DNA from: Bubalus kerabau
Lineage: Eukaryota > Chordata > Mammalia > Artiodactyla > Bovidae
Length of the DNA: 64,000 nt
NCBI RefSeq assembly: GCF_029407905.1
Contig: NC_073643.1
Location: 41,202,501-41,266,500 of the forward strand
Direction of reading: 5' to 3'
Position numbers and translations under genes: made by a program. A model generated the notes under the pieces. The model did not search any database. It was not told where the DNA came from and saw only the letters and a list, made by a program, of their open reading frames with translations. Shown here in pieces: positions 54,111 through 64,000 of this stretch (within the stretch, counting starts at the first letter, position 1; the number at the start of each line of letters is the position of its first letter).

Positions 54111-56961
54111 ATAGACATTATTTTAGGCAGGAAATTCAAATTCTAAACCCTATTTCCAAATCGAATAATGTTCAAAGTGGAGCTTCTATCCCCACGTCAA
54201 AACTAAAAGCACAGCTGTGGAGGGAATATGCCCGGTACAGCGAGATGGAAATGTGAATTCATTTGCATAGAATTGTGCATGCAAAGAACCTCCTAATTCT
54301 TGTTAGGTTGAACACCATGATTACATTTATTTTGGCAGATATAATTTCTTGACTGACTTTTTCTCAGATATTTTATAAGAAATCAATGTATAAATTAAAT
54401 TCTTCATCTGGAAATATCTTTTAAAATATTACATTGGAAAAAAAATATTACACTGGTTTTTTTTTTTTTTAACTCTACCTGGAACAGTTATAAACAATTA
54501 AAAGTGAGTTTATCCTCTTTTCTCCTTCAATAAATTTTTTTTTTTAGTTTTCCTACCCTAAGCAATTAGAAAAATCCTACCACCATAAATATCCATCATA
54601 TCAGTGTTGATGTACGTCTCTATGTGTATAACTATATGTACACATACACAGTGTTAGAATCAACGATTCCTATTAAAAATCTATCTTTTTTTCAAGGAGG
54701 AAAAAGTTTCAAAACTGTCATCTCCCATAAAAGATAGGTCAAAAAAACACCCTAAATTTGGTAGTGCTTTGTCTGTGTTTAAATGGTCACTGGCATTGTC
54801 CCAACTGACCCATTCCTGACATTTCCAAGTGGGAAACATTTATAAATGTAGCAACTGGATTAACAACACAAAAGAATAACAGATGAATGAGACTCATGAA
54901 AGAAGAATGAATGGTCTGACTTCACTCTCACCTGGCTTGAGCATGAAGCACGAGAAGCGACATGGAGTAAAAAGCAGGTGTCACCCGAAACAAAAAGTGC
55001 AAAAAAAGGCCCATTCTGTTTGTGATAGGCTTATAATATTAATAGCAAACATTCTCTATTATTTTATGCAAGCTTTATGACTTAAAGCTGTTCATTTATC
55101 TGCTAGATGTCTTAATCATCTTATTCTTTCTCATCATAAATGGGTATTTTATTGTCTCATAAAGTTTGTAAAGCAAATGTTTTACACATATTATTAATAT
55201 ATTTCAGTGGAAAAGTCTATAACATCAGCTAGAAGTATTATGAATTTGATATCGCCATTAAAATGATAGATATACAAATGGTATTACATCAGCTTTAAGT
55301 ATACATATCATTTAAAAAATATACTTTACAGCTAAATGTCCACCCCTCTCCTGACAGGCTTCAAGAACTTGAGAAGACCAGACTGAGAAAGGTAAGGCTT
55401 CAAAGTCTGAACTAGAAGTATTTGTGTTAAATGCTCTCACTGAATCTTAAAACAGAAAGGAAGCCACCAAGCAAAATCAAAGCACAAATTTCATGTTGGC
55501 TCGACAAACCATGATGTAGCTTATCTCTTAGCTTCTGATGAAGAGAGCCATACCGGTTTTAAACGAGTGCAGTCAAAAAAAGAGAGCAAAATTGTCAACA
55601 AATCTGTCCAGGATCAGCAATACTAGAGAAGACTCTCCACTTTCCATTTTTAAAAAATGTACAGACACATATATTTAATATGTATGTTTTCTTTTCTGTT
55701 TTACACTTGAAATATAGCCACACAACTAAATTAAACATTATTAACCTAAAAGACGATAGTATCCTTCACTACGAGAGAATAAAGACAGCTCACAGCATAC
55801 AATTGCAAAGCCTAGCTATCTCAAAATTCACACAGTGAGGCTTCCAAAAATACACTTCTGATTTGCTACATAGGTTCTCAGAATTGGCAGTGTTCCAGGG
55901 TTATGCCAGGTAACATCACAGCAATCTCAGAAGCAGCTTTTAAATACATTTTTAAATAAGTAAATTTGACCAGGCTTGGAGGCAAATCTAACTTTGGGGG
56001 ACAACTACTGTTGTATAAGAAAGATGCTATCTTCACACTGCACTGTATGATCATCCCATGCAAAGATTTTTGTCTTCTCTGAACCCTACCATCATGAACT
56101 TATCAAACTATAATGAAAGGAATGGTCTTCCTTAGTTGTATGCATAACCAACAGAGTCAAATAAGTCACAAGCAAAACTGCCTTTTTCTCCAAGTTCAGG
56201 GTCATGACAAACCAGCTAATTAAATTTACTAAGCAAATTTCTGGACGTCAGCCCTATCCTTTGAAGGCGGATAAAAATTTTCAACGGACAGAAAAAAAAA
56301 ATATTTACAGGCAACTGTGCCATACAAAATAAAACAACAACAAACTCTGCAAGGGTCATCCATGGTGGACATAGACTTTTGGGGTGAGTTAAGACTCGCT
56401 TCTTGACAACACAATAAAGTCAATCCAGTGACTTTATTCAAACTCTAGTCAAATCTGTGTCTCTGTTTATAAGACAGAGACAGAGGCAGTAGGGAGAGTC
56501 AGGCAGTACTGGCCTTTGAAGTGATTAACCCACAAAGACTTTCTTTTGGAATGATCCTTCAAGCCTGAGGAATATTTTCCCTGGTGGTACGGCTCAAGGC
56601 AGCAGTGGGCTAAGTGAAGTGTGAAGAATGGCCCCCAGTCTGCACCAGAGGCAGCACAGGCCCGTTTGGCCCTGACCATGGAGACAGAAAGGTCATTCAT
56701 TACCCGATGTGAACAAACAGTGTACATCTGTGATAAATAGTGGTCATTATTGAACTACAATGCTCTCTGGGAATTCCTCGACACTTCCTTGACATTAATG
56801 TACTTTTCGTGGAGGGCTCAGAAAGGCTCTCTTGATATTATTTAGTGCTATTTTATGTAGGATACCACAGATCTTCTCCTATGTTGGGGCAAATGGGTCT
56901 GAACAAATACCAAATGTCTTCTTTACTGGTATAGCATATCAAGTCTGTTTTTCCTCAATCA
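54111..56961. other. Repeat-poor AT-rich unique sequence
   Basis: About 2.8 kb with T-homopolymers (54454-54468, 54534-54544) but no mobile element that I can place. No frame with exon signals. Confidence 0.45.
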
Positions 56962-56965
56962 AATG

Positions 56966-57003
56966 TGCACGCACGCGCGCGCGCACACACACACACACAC
57001 ACA
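56966..57003. repeat. (GCAC)n(GC)n(AC)n microsatellite
   Basis: Strict alternating purine-pyrimidine run: GCACGCAC, then (GC)n, then (AC)n. Such a mixed GC/AC tract favours Z-DNA and is likely length-variable. Confidence 0.95.
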
Positions 57004-58400
57004 AGCACGTGCTAAGGTTGTACATCTGTATCAATGCAAGCAGATATTAACAAAACATAATCCTGACAGTATTGGAGAAATGGTCCATTCTGAGCCTTGA
57101 CCTGTTCTGAGTTAAGGGTCAGTCACACAGGTAACGATATTACACCCACGACCAAGTGAAACAAAAGAAATACAAAAGATGTTGGCCCAAATAAAGATAT
57201 TCCTCAGGCAAGTGATAACCCCAGTTTATCTTTTTTTCACATAATCCTTGCCACTGGGCCCTTCATCCAAGCTGCTGTCACTGCAGGCAAGACCTGTCAT
57301 CTCTCTCCCATAAGCCTTCACCAAGCCGATTCCCACTGGCTCAACTCCAGTATTGTCCTACTTGAAGCCTTTCTAACACATCCCACCCCAACGGTGTGTG
57401 GCGGTCACTCTCTCCTCTGGGTTCACACCGTAGCTCCTTGAGAGGCTAAATAAAACACATGTCAGGGCTGTGGCAACTGGCTGCTGTGAGTTGAAATTCA
57501 CTTGGTCACTATTTGGTGCGAATTATCCGTCAGGCACTGTGCCAACCTTGTCTACCTCATTTCACTCTAGTCTGAATTCTCCCCAGGGAACAAAGAGGAC
57601 TTACGTCATCTTCATGTATGTATTCCCAGAAGCAACTGACTATGCCCGGTACCTACAGTTACACAAGTGGCTATGGGCAAGGATGGACAGGTAGATATAT
57701 TAAATATGTTTCCTACCATGTCACCCAGGTTTGATGACTGCATATGGAAAAGTGACTTAACTGTTTGAAATCCTAGGCTTTTAAACCTTTAAAATATGAA
57801 TGACATTTTATTTCATAAAAATGCCTGCAGTATAAAGTCCCTGTAACGTGTCTTGATACACAGAGAAAAGGCACATAGAAGAGTAAATTCACATCCTCTT
57901 GGCAAAAATGTAGCAGTGATTCAGTATTCAAGCAAAGCAAAACTAATTATTGCACGTGGAACATAAGCCAATTGAGCATAATTGACTTGGTCCAAGGATC
58001 CTGAGTTGATTTAAGGAAACAACTGAAGGAAAAACATAGTTTACTGGTAAGAACAACACCTAATACTTTCAAATAAAGTAAGACTAAACATCTCTCTTCA
58101 AGTAGTACCTGAGATGATACACTACTTATGATCTCTTAATAAAGATGTTTTCAAGGTACTGTAAAATGAGCACAGCATGTACTCTGTTTCTGAAATAATT
58201 CTACTAAGTAGACAGTATCTCCTTGGGTCCCTAAACTAGCTCTACAACAACAGAACTACCAGTGACAAGGTATTGTTTCAGAAGACAAAATCTTTGCATT
58301 TTATCTACTTGATATTAATATTTATATTCTTTTGATAGCTGCGTAATCTAATACTGAGAAAGAGGTAAGGTAGAGCCTTCTAGACAGATATGAAAATATT
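57004..58400. other. Mostly unique sequence, possible L2 piece
   Basis: No gene is recognised. 57290-57460 ('catctctctcccataagcct' then 'ctccttgagaggctaaataa') faintly resembles an L2 3' region. The rest is unassigned. Confidence 0.4.
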
Positions 58401-58528
58401 TTATACACATGTGTATCAATATATACATACACATATACATATATACACATGCACACATATATACACACACATACATGTATACACATGCATATATATATAT
58501 ACATACACACATACATATACATATATGT
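58401..58528. repeat. (TA/CA)n microsatellite, about 128 bases
   Basis: A mixed run of ATAC, ACAC and ATAT units on plus, with imperfect self-complementarity (for example ATACATGTAT at about 58471-58480). The tyrosine/isoleucine/histidine-rich frames across it are by-products of the repeat. Confidence 0.95.
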
Positions 58529-58814
58529 CAAGAAACTATTCCTACAGCCAAGAAAATTTCCATGAATTTAAGAACAGTATGTCCTTTAATGTCTGTCACA
58601 GTATGTCAAGAAGCCATGGGAAAAATTGCAGTGGTTAGATGGGATCAAGAAGATATGTACTCCTGGACCCATAAGACTAGCACCCAGATTCCATCTGCCT
58701 TCCTCTCTCCTGCTATGTGATGTGGAGGGAGAAGAGGGAGCCGTGAAGCAACAAAGCACAGAAAGGTTCCAGTGGGAACTAGGAATCAAAACTCGTATTG
58801 AAGACTAAAAATAA
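58529..58814. other. Unique non-coding sequence
   Basis: No gene or repeat is recognised. It ends against a G10 run at about 58818-58827, which probably belongs to the L1 3' tail. Confidence 0.45.
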
Positions 58815-58935
58815 TGGGGGGGGGGGGAACCTATGTGTTTATATATGGCTGATTCATGATATTGCATAGCAGAAACTAAATAATAATTATGAAGCAGTTA
58901 TATTACAATTTAAAATAGCAAAAAAAAAAAAAAGA
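58815..58935 (+). mobile_element. Ruminant L1 3' tail fragment
   Basis: A G10 run, then 'tatatatggctgattcatga', 'tattgcatagcagaaactaa' and 'gcagttatattacaatttaa', and a poly(A) tail of about 13 bases. Matches the final 120 bases of artiodactyl L1. Confidence 0.85.
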
Positions 58936-59359
58936 CTAAAAATAGAACCCTTATTTTTGACCCCATTTCTCTCAGGGTAATGAGTTTATATTGAAGAAAT
59001 AAGCAGTTCTCCAAAAACAGAAATTTCAAACAACAAAATGCTTTCTCGCTCCTGCTATACATATGCCAGCTAGGAAGACCAGGCTCAACACCATCCTCAT
59101 TCAGGTCTTTGCACTTCCCTCACTCACTCTTAATAAAGTTTCCACTTAAGGCAGCAGGACTCCTATCTACTGAAATGTTATTTGCTGTGCCAAGTTCCAG
59201 GACCAAACCCACCTCAGAAGAGACCAGGGCCATGTAGTGCTACCATCTGCCCAGGGGTGTAGCCCAGTGGTGTAGCTCAAAATATTTCTTGAAGCACAGT
59301 AATTACTACTTCAGTCACCAAATAATTTCAGGACAAGTTAGGTTTTGCAATCATATGAT
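58936..59359. other. Unique non-coding sequence
   Basis: No gene or repeat is recognised. The local phrase 'gtgtagcccagtggtgtagc' contains a short direct repeat. Confidence 0.45.
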
Positions 59360-59488
59360 GACATCACAGACTGAATGGACATGAGTTTGAGTAAACTCCA
59401 GGAGTTGGTGATGGACAGGGAGGCCTGGCGTGCTGCAGTCCATAGGGTCGCAAAGAGTCGGACACGGCTGAGCGACTGAACTGAACTG
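59360..59488 (+). mobile_element. BovB LINE 3' end
   Basis: The sequence 'acatgagtttgagtaaactc', 'gttggtgatggacagggagg' and 'gtcgcaaagagtcggacacg', ending with the TGAACTGAACTGA tail. Near-consensus and short. Confidence 0.94.
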
Positions 59489-60235
59489 ACCAATTTCTTA
59501 ACATTTCCATGTTCAGAAACTTTCATATCTGAGCATGTATCTCGGGACTTCAGACCCAGGGTACCTACATAGATGGTATGTGGAGTCACTCATCTTTGCT
59601 TACAGACAAGGTTATACAGGGTGGGAGAACAAACAAGTGACAGGTAACAAGTACTTTTACCACCATAAAAAAATCTTACTTAAGTTCAGGCTGACATTAA
59701 CATAAACATGAAAAATTTGGCCACAGTGGAAAGGAGAAAAATAGTAAAGACATCAGATTCTTAAGTTCTGGAAGACGTGCAAAAATACACTGGGTGATCC
59801 CAAACCTACTGTCAAAAACGTCTGCAGGGGTGGGAGGGTCGGGTGAAAGGACAAATGCATTTCCCCACGAGCCCTTGTGACCTACATTAATCATCAATGA
59901 CCTCCGTGTCGTGATCATGTCAGATCCACTTAGCATCACTGCAGGTTAATATCCTGGTGCCTCCAAGATTTGAATGTATTCAAATCTTGAATATCAATAC
60001 ATTGATATTCACCATATGCAACTCATCATTGGGGAGACAGGTCCCTTTGACAGAAAAGGGATGAATGTTTTTAGCATATACAAACTGAATCTTCAGGAAA
60101 GAAATAAATGAAGAAGCTTCTCCAGGCCCTGCCATCCAAAACCTACATTCATCAATAATTAAGATTTGTCTAAAAATTTCAGAAACCTATTTATCCTCTG
60201 AAAACTATACAGACACTTGTTAATGACAATGGTAG
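59489..60235. other. Unique sequence with two abutting hairpins
   Basis: No gene is recognised. Two perfect inverted repeats share one base at 59989 and together span 59964-60010. Confidence 0.55.
59964..60010. repeat. Tandem pair of perfect inverted repeats
   Basis: First: CAAGATTTGAA (59964-59974) and TTCAAATCTTG (59979-59989), loop TGTA. Second: GAATATCAAT (59989-59998) and ATTGATATTC (60001-60010), two-base centre. They could fold into two side-by-side stems. Confidence 0.9.
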
Positions 60236-60420
60236 CCAAGAAATTTTAAGCACTCTATGTGCCACGCACACTAAGCAATTTACACAGAGTATTTCTATGA
60301 ATCTTACAAAATTCTTAGTTTTATCTTCATTTTATTAACAAGATCATAGAATCAGGAATAGAAGAAATGAGATCAAATCTTGGTCTTACTCAAATTTTGT
60401 GAGATTTAGCTACCCCATGA
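60236..60420 (-). mobile_element. MIR SINE
   Basis: Reverse-complement order: 'actctatgtgccacgcacac', 'taagcaatttacacagagta' and 'ttatcttcattttattaaca', then 'agatcaaatcttggtcttac'. Confidence 0.78.
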
Positions 60421-63094
60421 TATTGTCTCCTACGTAAGAAACATTTTTAACTCTTAATACATATTGTAAAACCAAATAATTATATATGAAATGCTTAAAT
60501 GTCCATGCTTCCCTGTATGTTCGAGTCTTTACTATTTCTATGGATCATGACCAGAAGAAAACCCACCTCTTAGATGACCATAAGGATCTAACTGCATTTT
60601 TCTGAAGTTGTCCCATTTATTCTGTATTCCACTGGACTAGCCTTCTACTTGAAGCATTTAACTTTCTGGGCTATAAAATAAAACCTGAGAAAATAGTAAG
60701 CTCATTGGGTTTCTCTTATTTGATGATTTCTAAAAGTGCTGAGACACTTAGAAGGGTAAACACCCCAGAATCTCTCCAGACCATGGAAACAATGGAAGTG
60801 AGCTTCCTGGTCCATCTTCAGGGTTCTGACTGTTCTCACACATCATCCCCAGAGCAGACACTTTGGGAGCCAGGGCTGGAGGACAATGTCCCCTGATCAC
60901 TACTCTGGAAGGTTTACATCTGTCTGCCATTCTGTCACTGTCCATACCTCAGGACAAAACTCTGGACCACACTTCATGAAATCAATCAAACGTCCAAGAG
61001 CATATCTCCTCTACTGTTCTGGCTCTGTCTTAAGTACGTCATGAAACTTACAGAAGCTAGCTGGACACTGTATAGCTTACGAGCATGAACATGTTACGGA
61101 GTTTTAGCTTATCCCCTACACAGCTGATTGTGGAGAAATTACCGTTTTACTTAAGCATGCCATTGACACTGAAAACTCTCACAGTGGAACGAACTTGCAG
61201 CTAGGTTTTCCCTACTGCACGGGGAGCCATCTTCAATGTAAATTTTGGCTTGCTTTGACTTAACTGTCCCACCTGAGCAGCCTGGTGGTAAAGGCTCTAT
61301 GCGGCAGAAGGCTCTACATTGTTTGCGGGTGAAAGCTGCTTACTGTCTTATGAAGAACAATCTTGCCAGACAAGGAAGCTAAAATACGAAAGTTCAACCT
61401 CGCTTCCCATTCCCAGACAGAATGAACATGTTCATTTAAGAAATGAGTATTCTCTACAAAAAAAGTCCAGGAGTATTTTCAAATTACTCAACAGGAATGC
61501 TTGGTCTGGTTTGAGAAACGATTCATGGTCCTCTGACCCGAATCTCACAAGTGTCAATGTTTTAGACTCATTAAAAAGCTGATATATTAAAGATATATCA
61601 AATTGCCATAGCATATTCTTGGTATCTTACAGTTTTGTCAATTATACCACACTTAAGCTTAAATTTAAAATATAGGATTAAATAAAAAATATTTTTTAAA
61701 CCCACGGATACATATCATCAGTAAATTGGCTGCACAGACAAATCTAAGAGCTCAAGATATTTCTACACGTCCTGCTTCATCAATTTCTATTTCTACTGTG
61801 AATCCATGTACATTTTATCTTCATGATAAGCAGGGGTTTTTCTCTGGTTGGGGGGGGGTTCTAATTTGTTTTGTTTTATCTGTATTTGTTTTGCTTTCTA
61901 CAATATAAAAATATTATAAATAACCACAACTTTTAAGTTTTCCACCATTTTTCTTAAGCTCAAATTTACTCCATTTTAATTGCACATACTTCTCACACCA
62001 GAAATGCATAGCCCATTAAGCTCTACTTGCCTTTGCATTGAGTAATAAGATTCCATTAATTAATAACCCTTGTACAACTCATCATTAACTCTATTGCCAT
62101 CCATCTCCTAACGTAGCCAAACTTTCAGGAGCAAAGTGCACAAAATGGGACGAAGTACAAGGCACAAAATACTCTACCCAGGATAATAAAATGCCTTGAG
62201 AAGTCCTGACCAGGAAACGCAGCACACAGAATATTGTACAGAAGCTTGCCCTCTGCAGCCTTGCTCTCTCTCCCCGAAGAGACACACCCTCAGCCATGGA
62301 AAGGATCTGTCTAAAACCAATACTCCCTTTTTCCTTGTCTCCTTTTTGGGGGGAAGGTCTGAGGACACAGTTATAGAGGAAATTCTCCTGCTGTGTACAG
62401 CTAGAAGAGTAAAGATTGCTGCACCAATGTCCAGTACCAAAAATACCCAATTATCAGCCATATGAAAAATAACTTCACATTGGAAAATTGCTCAGTGCTT
62501 AAATTGGAAAGAAAATCGCTAGGCTACTAGGAGTTTCACAAACACAACTTTCTCAAGAATGAAGCTCCTTTCCTTCAAGTGCCTCATTTATTTTTTTGGT
62601 GCCTCTGGTTTTTCCAAACAGGAAAGATCCCTGTGAGAACAGAAAAGACTTCCTTCTTTCCTTTTCTACAGAAGGTCGCTGTGAGCATTCATCACCAGAG
62701 CTGGCTGTGAGCGCTCCCATTGGTGAAGTTATCACAAATAAAGTTCAGGGACACCATCAACACGTTACTCCTCATTAACAGCAAAGTTAAGCCTCGAGTC
62801 AGGGACAAGAAAGAAATTTTTTCAACGTCAAGCCGGCGTTCCCAACAGGCCAGATTACTTTCCAATTGCCTTTTATCTTTTGCAATTATTGTGTGAAACC
62901 CAACTGTTACTTACTTCATACTTGGGAACTCAGATGGCAAGTGCAGAGGTGAACAGTAACTAACTGGCAAGGAAGTCAAAGAGTGTACTGAGAAGACAAG
63001 AATGTGGCCCTGAAGGAGCTATTCCACAAGCAAACTCATTGAGAAGAGTCAAAATAACGCCTCCCTGTCAGAAAACAAGGAAGCTTTTCTTGGC
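60421..63094. other. Long repeat-poor unique stretch
   Basis: About 2.7 kb without a recognisable mobile element. G8 run at about 61850-61858. Frames at 61319-61582 (plus) and 62091-62465 (both strands) show no domain. 62580-62800 is moderately GC-balanced and could be conserved, but that cannot be judged from one sequence. Confidence 0.45.
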
Positions 63095-63375
63095 TCTGCC
63101 ATTGATGGAAACTTAAGTGCTTAGGGAAGTTGCTTAACCTGTCTGGGGCACTTAAGCCCTGGGAGAAGGATCTGGACAAGTCACTAGGATGTGTAAGAGG
63201 AAGTAACATTACTGAGTCATGGCCCCATACCTCTTGGCTGAGCCTGCCCAGTGCAACTTACGTGAATCCTAGTGCCTCCATTTACTCATCTATAAAATGG
63301 AGAAAATAATGGTGGTGATCTGATAGAGGCACCATGAAATCCAGGAGGTCTGAGCATCCTTCCTGGAACAGTGTT
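63095..63375 (+). mobile_element. MIR SINE, one or two fragments
   Basis: The sequence 'gggaagttgcttaacctgtc' and, further on, 'cctccatttactcatctata', 'aaatggagaaaataatggtg' match MIR on plus. The intervening 100 bases fit less well, so two separate pieces are possible. Confidence 0.6.
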
Positions 63376-63430
63376 ATCTATCATTATGATCATTAGTACC
63401 GTCATCACTTATACTTTTCCTTATTTGCAT

Positions 63431-63620
63431 GAGGGTGCTTGTTAACTCGTTTCCATTGTGTCCAACCCTTGGCAACCCTATGGACTGTAGCCCTCCAGGC
63501 TCCTCTGTCCACGGGATGCTCCATGCAAGAATATTGGACTGGGTTGCCATGCCGTCCTCCAGCCGATCTTCCCCACCCACGGATCGAACCCATTTACCAT
63601 GAGCACGATCTGGGAAGCCC
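63431..63620 (-). mobile_element. Bov-tA SINE
   Basis: Reverse complement on plus from 'tgcttgttaactcgtttcca' through 'tgctccatgcaagaatattg' to 'cgatctgggaagcccc'. The tRNA-like part is shortened (about 20 bases missing near 63590). Confidence 0.92.
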
Positions 63621-64000
63621 CTCATTCACCAACTTGCTCACAACTCACTACTCCTTAATGTTTACACTTTTTAACATTTCTGTCTCTCCCTCTTCGCATG
63701 CCTCTTTAGAGTCCCCCTAGATTCAATCTAACTCTCTCCCTTTAGATTTTATTTCATAACAAGTCACTTATCACTTAGCCTCCAGTTTTCTGGTGTTCCA
63801 AATGAAAGAAATATGACCTTCCAGGTTTTTAAATAATGTTAAAAATGTAAAACTTATCAGGTTTTCTGTCAATCTTAGAAGAGCACGCAATTTAGAACTT
63901 AGGGAGAACAAATGAAAATGAAACAAGTATGATTTTGTTATTAGTGTTACTGTTTCTGAACAACTTAGGATTCTTAAGGTGAAGAAGTAGCCCTCAATAG
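63621..64000. other. Unique non-coding sequence to window end
   Basis: No gene or repeat is recognised. Confidence 0.45.

Noticed and set aside
58390..58720. Isoleucine/tyrosine/histidine-rich frames as secreted or membrane peptides
   Set aside because: They are translations of the (TA/CA)n microsatellite.
1..64000. A prokaryotic-style system (operon, phage, defence island)
   Set aside because: Composition, SINE/LINE content and the absence of closely spaced genes show mammalian nuclear DNA. No such system is present.

Overview
The window is mammalian nuclear DNA from a ruminant, most likely a bovid. The evidence is the mobile-element content. About fifteen SINEs carry the tRNA-Glu-derived head and BovB-derived tail of Bov-tA/BovA2, and about eleven fragments match the 3' half of the BovB (RTE) LINE. 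There are also artiodactyl CHR-type SINEs, young ruminant L1 3' ends, and one GC-rich, tandemly repeated ruminant L1 5' UTR. This combination is specific to ruminants. Older mammalian layers (MIR, L2, L1M, MaLR LTRs, hAT-like DNA transposons) lie underneath.

I find no intact cellular gene. Nearly all the longer open frames are BovB, Bov-tA or L1 sequence read in one of six frames. The best trace of a cellular gene is a short minus-strand segment at about 50082-50268. It closely resembles one internal exon of MPHOSPH10 (MPP10, a U3 snoRNP protein). It ends at a GT that looks like a splice donor, but carries a one-base frameshift and a premature stop, so I call it an orphan pseudo-exon. Two further open stretches (minus 38118-38329 and plus 29310-29828) are preceded by good polypyrimidine-AG signals but match no protein I know.

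Layout: 0-7 kb is rich in BovB/Bov-tA and includes a hAT-like element split by three dated insertions. 7-17 kb is mostly unique, with old L1, L2 and MIR fragments. 17-26 kb holds more BovB, a G-rich stretch and the CpG-dense L1 5' UTR at 21.35-21.94 kb. 26-43 kb is a patchwork of L1, CHR, Bov-tA, MIR, a MaLR LTR and microsatellites. 43-50 kb is repeat-poor. 50-54 kb holds the MPHOSPH10 fragment, a MaLR solo LTR, BovB, Bov-tA and L1. 54-64 kb is largely unique with scattered microsatellites and MIRs.

The window reads as intron or intergenic DNA, with no operon-like or pathway organisation. Element names come from recalled consensus features rather than a database search, so subfamily names are approximate and edges may be off by a few to some tens of bases.
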